Shown: piece after piece, positions 8,801 to 16,885 of the stretch
Layout of the letters: each line of letters starts with the position of its first letter
Position numbering within the stretch: the first letter of the stretch is position 1
NCBI GenBank assembly: GCA_937880335.1
Contig: CALFLJ010000140.1
Location: forward strand, 1 to 30,173
DNA length: 30,173 bases
Source of the DNA: an uncultured Succinatimonas sp.
GTDB lineage: Bacteria; Pseudomonadota; Gammaproteobacteria; Enterobacterales; Succinivibrionaceae
Reading direction: 5' to 3'
The notes under the pieces: generated by a model
Seen by the model: the letters and a program-made list of their open reading frames with translations, nothing else
The model's database searches: none
Told to the model about the DNA's origin: nothing
Program-made: the position numbers and the translations under genes

Positions 8801-9544
8801 TTATTTTTTTAGTCTAGTAGCTCCGTATATTCCAGCGCCAACAATGCCTGCTAAATTAAGCATTGATGCGGCTATAACCTTGCAATCTAGATTTAAAACA
8901 TCCTTATATTTATCAAATTTTTTAGATGCCCCTCCGCCTAAAACTATTAGGTCTGGTTGTAATAAAAAAGCAACATATTCTAGGTATTCATTAAGTCTTG
9001 CGCCCCATTCCTTCCACTTAATATTTTCCCTTTCTTTTACAGCTCCTGAGCAGAAACGTTCCGCGCTATCTCCATACATCTTTATATGGCCTAATTCTGT
9101 ATTAGGAACAAACTCTCCATTTATAAATAAGCAAGACCCAATGCCTGTGCCTAGTGTTAAGAATAGTACTGTTCCTTTTACATCTTTTGCAGCACCAAAG
9201 TGAAGTTCCGCTAGTGCTGCTACATCAGCATCATTTGCTACAAAAACATCGCGTTTTAGTTTTTGTGAAAATAATTTTTCTACAGGAACATTTATCCAGG
9301 ATTTATCTATATTAGCGGCAGTTTTTACTGTACCGTGAATGACTCTGGCAGGAAAACCACAAGCAACGGGGCCTTTGAATCCTATTTCTTCAACTAAATT
9401 TTCAATTGTATCTGCAACAGCTTGTGGAGTAGCCGGCTGAGGGGTTAGCAATCTTAATCTTTCTGTTTTAAGTTTACCTGTGAGAGTATCTACAACAGCG
9501 CCCTTAATACCAGTTCCACCAATATCTATGCCTAATATATCCAT
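8801..9544 (-). CDS. ppgK: ROK-family polyphosphate glucokinase
   Basis: PpgK phosphorylates glucose to glucose-6-phosphate using polyphosphate or ATP. The start is placed at the internal ATG (MDILGIDIGG), because a phosphate-binding GIDIGGTGIKG strand should begin almost at the N terminus and AGGT sits 7 bases upstream; the longer frame to 9580 adds 12 atypical residues. This gives 247 residues. Family marks are TAANIDKSW, VANDADVAALAE (catalytic aspartate region), FLTLGTGIGS and LSW-like IKWKEWGARLNEYL, which separates PpgK from other ROK sugar kinases. The protein lacks the zinc-binding cysteine cluster of NagC/Mlc regulators, so it is an enzyme rather than a repressor. It is a single gene transcribed towards recJ. 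The choice between polyphosphate and ATP cannot be read from sequence. Confidence 0.85.
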   Translation of the reverse strand: MDILGIDIGGTGIKGAVVDTLTGKLKTERLRLLTPQPATPQAVADTIENLVEEIGFKGPVACGFPARVIHGTVKTAANIDKSWINVPVEKLFSQKLKRDVFVANDADVAALAELHFGAAKDVKGTVLFLTLGTGIGSCLFINGEFVPNTELGHIKMYGDSAERFCSGAVKERENIKWKEWGARLNEYLEYVAFLLQPDLIVLGGGASKKFDKYKDVLNLDCKVIAASMLNLAGIVGAGIYGATRLKK

Positions 9545-9893
9545 AATAAAACCTAGCTTTAAAATAAATTGAAACTTCACTATTTAATTATAAGGTTCTT
9601 CCTTTTTAAAGAGTTTAGTTTTAAATCACAAATTAACATCGAATATTTATAAAAGATCATTGTTATTTTCTTTTTCAATTATTAAACAATCCCTAATAAG
9701 GCTAAGTTTTAAGCTCAAAAAAATTCTACTTTGTATAAAACAAAAATCCATATTTCTTTCTTATCTTTTTTATTGGAGGTTTTAGGTCTTTATGCTTAGA
9801 ATAAAAATTTTGTTAAAATTATTTAATATGGTTTTCAATACTTAAGTTGCGATTTTGTAGACTAAATAAAAGATTACGCTCATGAGGTGAAAT
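9545..9893. other. Divergent intergenic region, ppgK and nnr
   Basis: This is a 349-base A+T-rich gap between divergent genes. The right end holds the nnr promoter and ribosome-binding site. On the minus strand TGTTAATTT (about 9631-9640) is a poor extended -10 candidate for ppgK. No RNA gene, terminator or coding sequence is apparent in the rest. Confidence 0.5.
9811..9819 (+). promoter_or_regulatory. Extended -10 promoter for the nnr-mutL block
   Basis: TTTTGTTAAAAT includes TG-T-TAAAAT, identical to the element before hfq. It lies 74 bp before the nnr start and has no clear -35. Confidence 0.5.
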
Positions 9894-11417
9894 ATGCAGA
9901 CTGTATTTACTGATAAGAAAGAATCTAAAAATCTTCCTTATCAAGTCTTTACTACTGAGCAGGTAAAATCATTAGAGGCTATTTACGCACAAGGTCATAA
10001 TGGTCATTGTTATGACTTAATGGAAAGAGCTGGAAAAAGGGTTTTTTCAGAAATTTTAAGGTTAAATAAAAAACCTTCTATGGTATGGATCTTTTGTGGC
10101 CGAGGAAATAATGGTGGGGATGGTTATATTGTTGCCTCTTTATTAAAAGAGCAGGGAATTACCCACCGCGTTTTCGCAATGGGAATACCTCATACCAATA
10201 CCGAAGCTAATTTAGCTTTTGAATATTACCTTTCCTTAGGAGGTAATATTGAATTTGATTTGCCAGAAAATTTCACTGTACCTCCTGAAATTACTGTGGA
10301 TGCAATTTTAGGTACAGGAATTAAGTCTGCACCAAAAGAAGATGCTGCGGAGTGGATATTATTTGTTAATGATTTAGGTGGTTTTAAAATTTCAATAGAT
10401 ATCCCATCAGGTGTAATTGCAAATACAGGTATGGTGCCAGGCAATTGCATAAATGCAGATCTTACTGTGTGCATGTTAGGTTTAAAGCCAGGTCTTTTTA
10501 CTTCAGATGCTGTTGATTATACAGGTAAGGTCGTATTTGACAGTCTAAATGTATCGACAGACCATTTTTACAATCAAATTTCTCATCAAGAAATTCCTTT
10601 AAGACGTTTAGGTTATGAAGATATTATTGCAAACTTACCTAAAAGAGTTACCTCAAGCAATAAAGGGGATAGTGGAAAAGTTTTGTTAATTGCTGGAAGT
10701 TTGGGAATGGGCGGAGCCGCTTTAATCTCAGGTATTGGAGCATTAAGAGCGGGGGCAGGATTAGTAAAGATTGCTACTGATTTGCATAATGTAAGTGCAA
10801 TAAACTCTTGTCGACCTGAACTTATGACAATAAATATATTTGATGAGGAAGCTTTAGTTCAAGCTATAAACTGGGCTGATGTAATTGCTGTAGGTCCAGG
10901 TTTAGGGCAAGGTTTAGAAGTTTCTCAGATTTTAGAGAATTTAAATGGTGTTAGAAAACCTGTAATTGTAGATGCTGATGCATTAAATTTAATATCAAAA
11001 GGACTTGATTTATATCTTGAGAGAATGGTTATTACTCCACATCCAGGAGAGGCTGCTCGCTTATTAGGTACAAGTGCATCTGAGATTAATGCAGATCGTA
11101 TAAATGCAGCTTGTCGCCTATATGAGCGTTATGGTTCTACCGTTTTATTAAAAGGTGCTGGAACTATAGTTTATGATGGAAAACGCATTACCATTATTTC
11201 TGAAGGATCTCCTGCTATGGCTACAGGAGGAATGGGAGATCTTCTTACAGGTATGATTGCGTCTTTATGTGCTCAGGGATTAAGCCTAAGTCAGGCTACT
11301 TGTGTTGCCGCTGTAATCCATGGTCGTGCAGGTAGTATGGCATCAAAAGAAGCAGGAGTAATTGGTACATTACCATTAGATTTAGCGCCTTATATAAGAT
11401 TATTAGTAAATGGTTAG
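9894..11417 (+). CDS. nnr: Bifunctional NAD(P)HX epimerase / dehydratase
   Basis: Nnr (YjeF) repairs hydrated NADH and NADPH. The N-terminal YjeF_N domain (about 1-220) interconverts R and S epimers and shows CGRGNNGGDGYIVA (N72-D76). The C-terminal ribokinase-like domain (about 230-500) dehydrates S-NAD(P)HX using ADP (ATP in eukaryotes) and shows KGDSGKVLLIAGS, ITPHPGEAARLLG, VLLKGAGT and ATGGMGDLLTGM (D449). The 507 residues match the two-domain bacterial form. ATG is preceded by GAGGTGA. It is first in the E. coli-like block: tsaE starts 14 bases after its stop, and AGGAG overlaps that stop, suggesting coupling. No damage seen. Confidence 0.96.
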   Translation: MQTVFTDKKESKNLPYQVFTTEQVKSLEAIYAQGHNGHCYDLMERAGKRVFSEILRLNKKPSMVWIFCGRGNNGGDGYIVASLLKEQGITHRVFAMGIPHTNTEANLAFEYYLSLGGNIEFDLPENFTVPPEITVDAILGTGIKSAPKEDAAEWILFVNDLGGFKISIDIPSGVIANTGMVPGNCINADLTVCMLGLKPGLFTSDAVDYTGKVVFDSLNVSTDHFYNQISHQEIPLRRLGYEDIIANLPKRVTSSNKGDSGKVLLIAGSLGMGGAALISGIGALRAGAGLVKIATDLHNVSAINSCRPELMTINIFDEEALVQAINWADVIAVGPGLGQGLEVSQILENLNGVRKPVIVDADALNLISKGLDLYLERMVITPHPGEAARLLGTSASEINADRINAACRLYERYGSTVLLKGAGTIVYDGKRITIISEGSPAMATGGMGDLLTGMIASLCAQGLSLSQATCVAAVIHGRAGSMASKEAGVIGTLPLDLAPYIRLLVNG

Positions 11418-11431
11418 GAGTTTTTTTTAAT

Positions 11432-11905
11432 ATGCAAATGCAATTTAAATTAGTAGGTGAAAGTGAGACTGAGGCTTTTGGCAAAAAAATAGCCCAGTGG
11501 CTTTTAAAAATTTTAGAGAAAAAAAATCAAGCTTTAACTATAAATTTAGAAGGTGATTTAGGTGCTGGAAAAACTACATTTTGTCGAGGTTTGATTAAAG
11601 CCTGTGGCTTTGATGGTATAGTAAGATCCCCAACTTATACCTTGGTTGAGGAATATAGTTTTTCAGATTTTTTTATTTATCATTTTGATATGTATAGACT
11701 TTTAGATCCAGAAGAGCTTTCATATATGGGAGTGCGCGATTATTTTGCCAAAAAGGGCTTATGTCTTATCGAGTGGCCAGATAAAGCTGCTGGATTTATT
11801 CCAAAAGCTGATGTTGTCATCTCATTTACATATGGAGATGATGGGGGGAAAAGTCGTAGTGTTGTGGTAAAATCTAATCTAATTGACTCATTTACCTTAA
11901 ATTAA
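11432..11905 (+). CDS. tsaE: tRNA threonylcarbamoyladenosine synthesis ATPase TsaE
   Basis: TsaE is the ATPase of the TsaBDE complex that makes t6A37 in ANN-decoding tRNAs. The 157-residue length is typical. Walker A is GDLGAGKT (41-48), followed by RSPTYTLVEEY, the FDMYRL strand and LIEWPDKA. Two ATG codons lie two codons apart (residues 1 and 3). The first is kept, but AGGAG is 11 bases upstream of it, so the second remains possible only with even longer spacing. The gene sits between nnr and amiB as in E. coli, with an 11-base gap to amiB. Its partners TsaB, TsaC and TsaD are not in the window. Confidence 0.96.
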   Translation: MQMQFKLVGESETEAFGKKIAQWLLKILEKKNQALTINLEGDLGAGKTTFCRGLIKACGFDGIVRSPTYTLVEEYSFSDFFIYHFDMYRLLDPEELSYMGVRDYFAKKGLCLIEWPDKAAGFIPKADVVISFTYGDDGGKSRSVVVKSNLIDSFTLN

Positions 11906-11916
11906 GTATAAAAATC

Positions 11917-13500
11917 ATGAAAGCTGTATTTCAGGTTTTGACTGCCCTTTTATCTTTGTTTTTGTTTATCTTTTGTGTCTCATTTGATGCTCAAGCTACA
12001 GAGATTTTATCTTTGCGTTCTTATGTTAATACAGACAAGACTAGGGTCGTTATAGATCTTGATAAAAAACCTACCTATGCTACAGCCTTAAGTACCAAGA
12101 ATTTTAATTTAAGAATTAAAAATCTTGGTAACGCTAAAAAAGCTCCAAATACCTTAACTTTTAACAGGCGCTCTTGTTTAGGAGGTTTTAGCAAAAAATT
12201 AGATCATACTGACGTTAGATACCTTTTTCCCTTAGGAAGTTGTGGCACGCCTCAGTATTTTTTATTAGCTCCTCAAACAGGGACTAATAATTACCGTATT
12301 GTCATAGATTTTCCTCATAGTGGCTCAGGAAATGCGGAGCTTGCAAAAAGTTCTGACACAAGACCTCTTAAGGATTTAGAGCGTGATTTATTTATCGAAT
12401 GCTCTTCCCCAGGAAAAGATGGACTTAGAGTTATGAGTAAAGCTCAGGCTGATGAATATTCTAAAAAGTTAGCCACTTTGCGAGAGAATTATGCAAAGCA
12501 GACTGCCGCTCAGCAGCAAGCTCGTAACGAAAAGGAAAGTCAAAATAAAGATGATGAGGCTGTATCTGATGCTAAAGCTCCCCCATCCCCAGTGCAAGCC
12601 CCTCCAGTAGCAAGACCTTTTATTATTGCTATAGATCCAGGTCATGGAGGTAAGGATCCTGGAGCTATAGGTAAGCGAGGTGTGCGCGAGAAAAATGTCA
12701 CCTTAGCTATTTCTCAAGCACTTGCTCGCTATATAAATTCAAATTCTAAATTTCGTGCTGTTTTAACTCGTAACAAAGATAGTTATATAACTTTAGATGG
12801 AAGATCTGAGATTGCAAGAAAGAAAAAAGCAGATCTTTTAATTTCTATACACGCAGACAGTGTAGCATCAGGATCATCAACTGCCAGAGGTGCTTCTGTA
12901 TGGGTTTTATCTGTTAATCGTGCGTCGAGAGAAAATGGCAAAATTCTTCGTAACAACAGCTCTTCAAAACTCTTAGGCGGTGCAGGAGAGGTTATTGAGC
13001 AAAGTGAGGGTAATCCTTATCTTGCAGCTACTATTTTGGATATGTCTTCTGCAAATACAAGATCTGAGGGGTATCTTTTAGGACAAGAGATTTTAAGCAA
13101 ATTAGGCAATTTTACAAGATTACATAAAAAATCTCCTATGCATGGATCTTTAGCTGTACTAAAGTCTCCAGATATACCTTCATTATTAGTAGAAACAGGA
13201 TATTTATCGAATAAATATGAGGAAATTCAGCTAAATCAACCTAATTATCAAAAGCAGATTGCCTATCATATTTATCTTGGAATAAAGTCCTATTATGAAA
13301 AATATCCTGCTAAAAACATGTTATCTAGGGTAGAGTCAGCGGCTCGTTCTCGATCAAGTGGTAAAAATGTAACTGTAAAATCAGGTGACACTCTATCATC
13401 AATTGCTTCGCGCAATGGAGTATCTGTAAAAGAACTTAAGCGTGTTAATTCTTTAAGTTCTGACGTTATAAAAAAAGGACAAAAACTTTATTTACCATGA
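11917..13500 (+). CDS. amiB: N-acetylmuramoyl-L-alanine amidase AmiB/AmiC type
   Basis: This is a periplasmic zinc amidase that cuts the peptide from peptidoglycan during daughter-cell separation. In order it has a signal peptide (about 1-27, hydrophobic core ending DAQA-T), an AMIN domain (about 28-135), a glutamine- and charge-rich linker (about 190-230), an Amidase_3 catalytic domain and a C-terminal LysM repeat (about 483-527). Zinc-site and catalytic residues visible are H243 in DPGHGG, H312 in SIHAD and E426 in VETGYLSN. The inserted helix region, which autoinhibits such amidases until EnvC or NlpD acts, is likely present around 350-400. At 527 residues with LysM it is longer than E. 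coli AmiB (one LysM). ATG has only a weak ribosome-binding site, and its stop overlaps the mutL start (ATGA). Confidence 0.93.
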   Translation: MKAVFQVLTALLSLFLFIFCVSFDAQATEILSLRSYVNTDKTRVVIDLDKKPTYATALSTKNFNLRIKNLGNAKKAPNTLTFNRRSCLGGFSKKLDHTDVRYLFPLGSCGTPQYFLLAPQTGTNNYRIVIDFPHSGSGNAELAKSSDTRPLKDLERDLFIECSSPGKDGLRVMSKAQADEYSKKLATLRENYAKQTAAQQQARNEKESQNKDDEAVSDAKAPPSPVQAPPVARPFIIAIDPGHGGKDPGAIGKRGVREKNVTLAISQALARYINSNSKFRAVLTRNKDSYITLDGRSEIARKKKADLLISIHADSVASGSSTARGASVWVLSVNRASRENGKILRNNSSSKLLGGAGEVIEQSEGNPYLAATILDMSSANTRSEGYLLGQEILSKLGNFTRLHKKSPMHGSLAVLKSPDIPSLLVETGYLSNKYEEIQLNQPNYQKQIAYHIYLGIKSYYEKYPAKNMLSRVESAARSRSSGKNVTVKSGDTLSSIASRNGVSVKELKRVNSLSSDVIKKGQKLYLP

Positions 13501-15350
13501 CAATTAAACGTTTATCAGTGCAGCTTGCAAATCAAATTGCAGCAGGTGAGGTCGTGGAACGTCCTGCCTCTGTGGTAAAGGAGCTTTTAGAAAATGCGGT
13601 TGACGCAAAGGGGACAAAAATTCTTCTTGAGGTAGTATCCTCAGGACGTCAACTGATCCGGGTTAGAGATAATGGTCTTGGTATACCCAAGGACGAATTG
13701 CCCTTAGCACTAGCTCCTCATGCAACCTCTAAAATCTCTACTATAGAAGATCTTAATGCTATTGTGACATTAGGCTTTAGAGGGGAGGCTTTAGCTTCTA
13801 TTGCATCTGTATCAAAGTTAACTTTAACATCCAAAACAGCATCTTGCGATAAAGCTTATAGTGTCTCGGTTGAGGGTCCTGAGCAACAATGTCAAATTTT
13901 TTCTGCAGCTCATCCTAATGGAACTACAGTTGATGTCTGTGAGTTATTTTTTAATACACCTGCCCGAAGGCGCTTTCTTAAGTCAGATAGAACTGAACTA
14001 TTAAGACTTAAGGATGTTTTTACTCGTTGTGCTTTAGCTCATCCAGATATTGGATTTGAGCTTGTAAGTGATGGAAAATGTTTATCTAAGGTCTCTCCTG
14101 CAAATAATGAGGAACAAGAACTTAAGCGATTGGGAAAGCTTATAGGATCTGAATTTGAGCGCGAGGGAATAGCTGTTTTAGGAGAAAATCCAAGTCTTAA
14201 GATCAAAGGAGTGATTATTCCTCCCCCACCTCGTTTTGCTACTGTACCTGATTTAATCTATTTGTTTTTAAATGGTCGTCCTGTTGCAGATAGACTTTTA
14301 ACACACGCTCTAAGAGAGGCTTTTTATAGTGTATCTTTAGGTAAAGGATCTTCTGTTAGGGCTGTTATTTATCTTGAATGTGATCCAAGTGAAGTTGATG
14401 TGAACGTTCATCCAAGAAAAGATGAAGTGCGTTTTCATAATCCGACTTTAATCCATGATTTATTTGTAAATGCTATTGAAGAGGCGTTTTTTAAATCGGG
14501 GTGTAATAATGAAAATAAAGATGTAGATGATCTTGATTCTATCCATAATAGTTTTAGGGAAGAAGGAGAGAGAGCTAAAGCTCAAAGAGTATTTTTTGAG
14601 CATAAAGAAAATTTACCTGATTTTCCAAAAGGTGTTCGAGGGGGAGCTGTAGCTCCTGTTTTTGGTAATTCTTATCGAGATGAAAATATCTCTGCATTAA
14701 AAGCGCAGGCTAGATTTTTAAATAAAGTTGAAACTGATAATAAAATTTTAGCAAAGGTGCGAACTTTAAGTGAAATTCAAGGGGAAACTTTTTCAGATTT
14801 AAGGCTTATTTTTAAAATAAATCCCGAAGTTTTGCTAGTTGCCTCAAGCAAGCGACTATTTATGGTAAAAATGAGAGCTTTGCTGAAAGTTTATGAAGCT
14901 AAGGTTTTTACCCATAAGGTTTTAGTAAATGCCTGTGACAGAGAGTCTATGTTAATGCCTTTTGCAGTGAAAATTACAAAAGAGCAAATAAAGGCTTTAA
15001 AAGGAGCTAATGAGGCATTAGAACGTTGTGGTTTTAAAGTTGAGATAGGGCAAAATCAAGTTTCTATTTTAGAAATCCCTGCGGTAATAAGAGGGTGTGA
15101 TCTTGCTTCTTTAGCTCCTATGGCTTTAGCTTTGATTGCAGCTTCTGCGCCATCTATCATAAAGGGGAATTGTCCAAAACAATTATCATCGCTAATTGCA
15201 GATTACTGTGCCCCTAATCTTATTGCAGATTCTTTATTAGAGGAATTATTACAAACTTCTTTTAATGAAGAGGAGCTTTTAAATTTAGATGATGATTGTC
15301 TTGAAGTTCCCATATTCCAACTGGCCGAAAATTTTATAAAAAATCCCTAA
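13497..15350 (+). CDS. mutL: DNA mismatch repair protein MutL
   Basis: MutL links MutS mismatch recognition to strand cleavage by MutH and unwinding by UvrD. The N-terminal GHKL ATPase shows ELLENAVDA (catalytic glutamate and magnesium-binding asparagine), DNGLGIP, GFRGEAL and the ATSKI segment. VNVHPRKDEVRF marks the end of the conserved N-terminal half (about residue 330). A variable linker follows, then the C-terminal dimerisation domain. The DQHAxxER endonuclease motif of MutH-less organisms is not visible, which fits a MutH-dependent system. The 617 residues match E. coli. The start codon overlaps amiB by 4 bases, so translation is coupled. The 70-base gap to miaA holds two palindromes. 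Confidence 0.97.
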   Translation: MTIKRLSVQLANQIAAGEVVERPASVVKELLENAVDAKGTKILLEVVSSGRQLIRVRDNGLGIPKDELPLALAPHATSKISTIEDLNAIVTLGFRGEALASIASVSKLTLTSKTASCDKAYSVSVEGPEQQCQIFSAAHPNGTTVDVCELFFNTPARRRFLKSDRTELLRLKDVFTRCALAHPDIGFELVSDGKCLSKVSPANNEEQELKRLGKLIGSEFEREGIAVLGENPSLKIKGVIIPPPPRFATVPDLIYLFLNGRPVADRLLTHALREAFYSVSLGKGSSVRAVIYLECDPSEVDVNVHPRKDEVRFHNPTLIHDLFVNAIEEAFFKSGCNNENKDVDDLDSIHNSFREEGERAKAQRVFFEHKENLPDFPKGVRGGAVAPVFGNSYRDENISALKAQARFLNKVETDNKILAKVRTLSEIQGETFSDLRLIFKINPEVLLVASSKRLFMVKMRALLKVYEAKVFTHKVLVNACDRESMLMPFAVKITKEQIKALKGANEALERCGFKVEIGQNQVSILEIPAVIRGCDLASLAPMALALIAASAPSIIKGNCPKQLSSLIADYCAPNLIADSLLEELLQTSFNEEELLNLDDDCLEVPIFQLAENFIKNP

Positions 15351-15387
15351 AAATAGCTATTTTAGTAAGTAGGATATCTATAGATAT
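15350..15387. repeat. Two adjacent perfect A/T-rich palindromes
   Basis: AAAATAGCTATTTT (15350-15363) begins in the mutL stop codon, and ATATCTATAGATAT (15374-15387) follows 10 bases later. Both are exactly self-complementary. They could be protein-binding dyads or weak RNA hairpins between mutL and miaA. Confidence 0.55.
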
Positions 15388-15420
15388 AAAGCTTTTAGTA
15401 CTTATCCTTGGAGAAATAAA

Positions 15421-16386
15421 TTGCAAAAAGCTCTAGTTATACTAGGCCCTACCGCCTCAGGTAAAACCTCTTTAGCCTTGATGCTTAGTAGAAAGATACG
15501 CTGTGAAATAATAAGCCTAGACTCAGCTTTAGTATATAGAGATATGGATATTGGAACGGCTAAACCTACAAAAGAAGAATTAGCTTTAGTTCCTCATCAC
15601 CTTATCAATATAAAGGATCCAAAAGAATCCTATAGTGCTGCAGATTTTAGGAAGGACTGCATAGAAAAAGTTTCAGAAATTTTATCCCGAGGAAATCTGC
15701 CTATAATTTGTGGTGGCACTATGATGTACTACAAAGCTTTAGTTGAAGGTTTATCCCCTGTTCCACAGACTCTGCCTGAAATTCGTAAACAAGTATTAGA
15801 TCTAGCCACTAAAATAGGTTGGAACGCTATACATGAAAAATTGCGTAATTTTGATGAAAAGAGTTATTTAAAGTTAAATCCAAATGATAAGCAGAGAGTT
15901 TCTCGTGCCTATGAGGTTTATCTGCAAACAAACCGTAGTATTAGCTCTTTTTATGAAGAACAAAAAGGTGATAAATGTCCATTTATGCGCGAGGAGTTTA
16001 TCCTTTTACCTAAAGATGAGGATAGAAAAGATTTACGAGCTATTATTGCTGAACGATTTAAACTTATGTTAGATGCCGGGTTAATCTCTGAGGTAAAAAA
16101 GCTTTATCAAAGGGGAGATTTAAATTTGAATATGCCTTCTATGCGAGCTGTAGGTTACAGGCAAGTTTGGGAGTATTTAGATGGTTTATATGACTATGAC
16201 ACTATGATTGAGAAAGCAATTTTTGCGACATCTCATTTGGCTAAGCATCAGATGACATGGTTACGTGGAGCTTTAGCACAATCATCCCAACATAAAACTC
16301 GACTTCTGATTGGGGATAAGGATAACCTTTCTAAGGTGATGAATGTTATAGAGCCTTTTTTGGAAAATTATTCAATTTATAATTAA
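15421..16386 (+). CDS. miaA: tRNA dimethylallyltransferase
   Basis: MiaA adds a dimethylallyl group to A37 of tRNAs reading UNN codons, the first step towards ms2i6A. The 321-residue length is typical. The P-loop is GPTASGKT (9-16), followed by ISLDSALVYRDMDIGTAKP, DPKESYSAADF, the GGTMMYYKAL segment and MRAVGYRQVWEYL near the end. The TTG start is required: the next in-frame ATG falls after the P-loop, while GGAG lies 7 bases before TTG. A weak start suits low expression. It follows mutL and precedes hfq as in E. coli; transcripts may continue into hfq, which also has its own candidate promoter. Confidence 0.96.
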   Translation: MQKALVILGPTASGKTSLALMLSRKIRCEIISLDSALVYRDMDIGTAKPTKEELALVPHHLINIKDPKESYSAADFRKDCIEKVSEILSRGNLPIICGGTMMYYKALVEGLSPVPQTLPEIRKQVLDLATKIGWNAIHEKLRNFDEKSYLKLNPNDKQRVSRAYEVYLQTNRSISSFYEEQKGDKCPFMREEFILLPKDEDRKDLRAIIAERFKLMLDAGLISEVKKLYQRGDLNLNMPSMRAVGYRQVWEYLDGLYDYDTMIEKAIFATSHLAKHQMTWLRGALAQSSQHKTRLLIGDKDNLSKVMNVIEPFLENYSIYN

Positions 16387-16433
16387 CTTTTTTGCTCATG
16401 ATTTGTAAGTGATGCAAAAAATAGATTAGATTT

Positions 16434-16442
16434 TGTTAAAAT
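16434..16442 (+). promoter_or_regulatory. Extended -10 promoter for hfq-hflXKC
   Basis: TG-T-TAAAAT within TTTTGTTAAAAT, 161 bp before hfq, is the same string as upstream of nnr. No strong -35 is visible. It would produce an hfq leader of about 155 nt. Confidence 0.5.
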
Positions 16443-16449
16443 AAACACA

Positions 16450-16603
16450 CGTAATATTTATTGCTTTTGCAATCAATAATAAAAAGGGCAAGCCCTTTTA
16501 GGCTTAATATTTACGACAACAACTGTTGACGCCCGTATACAGTTCCAAACTTATTTAACGGAACATTGCTTCCCGTTATAACGAAAAAAATTAGGGAAAA
16601 TTT
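16450..16603 (+). promoter_or_regulatory. Structured hfq leader
   Basis: Three inverted repeats lie between the candidate promoter and hfq: ATTGC/GCAAT (16460-16473); AAAAGGGC/GCCCTTTT (16482-16499), a tight hairpin ending in four T; and TAACGG/CCGTTA (16556-16561 with 16573-16578), just before the ribosome-binding site. The middle one could be the miaA terminator or an attenuator. Hfq represses its own mRNA in E. coli by binding the leader; a similar role here is inference. Confidence 0.45.
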
Positions 16604-16855
16604 ATGGCTAAGCTTCAATCACTACAGGACCCTTTCTTAAATGCTTTAAGAAAGGAGCATATCATGGTTTCCATTTATTTGGTAAATGGCATTAAGTTGC
16701 AAGGACAGGTGGAATCTTTTGATCAGTTTGTTGTTTTATTAAAGAATCAGGTCAATCAAATGGTTTATAAACATGCCATTTCTACTATTGTTCCTGCACG
16801 TACAGTAAATTTACCTCAGATGGAAGAAGAGAAGGACGAGAGTTCTTCATCATAA
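16604..16855 (+). CDS. hfq: RNA chaperone Hfq
   Basis: Hfq is a hexameric Sm-like ring that pairs small RNAs with mRNAs. The 83-residue protein has Q8, F39, Y55, K56 and H57 in the expected places, with the Sm2 signature YKHAIS (55-60) followed by TIVPAR. Residues 1-66 are almost E. coli-like. The C-terminal tail is short and acidic (EEEKDESSSS) against about 35 further residues in E. coli; such acidic tips help release RNA from the core. ATG is preceded by AGGG. hflX begins 30 bases after the stop, making hfq-hflX-hflK-hflC one likely operon. Confidence 0.97.
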   Translation: MAKLQSLQDPFLNALRKEHIMVSIYLVNGIKLQGQVESFDQFVVLLKNQVNQMVYKHAISTIVPARTVNLPQMEEEKDESSSS

Positions 16856-16885
16856 TGTCCGATTATAAGGAGAAAAAACTCTCTA

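Noticed and set aside
8844..9203. A 119-codon frame antisense to ppgK
   Set aside because: It lies wholly opposite a well-conserved kinase and its composition reflects the reverse complement of that gene.
9545..9580. A longer ppgK with 12 extra residues
   Set aside because: The phosphate-binding strand should be at the N terminus and the internal ATG has the better ribosome-binding site.
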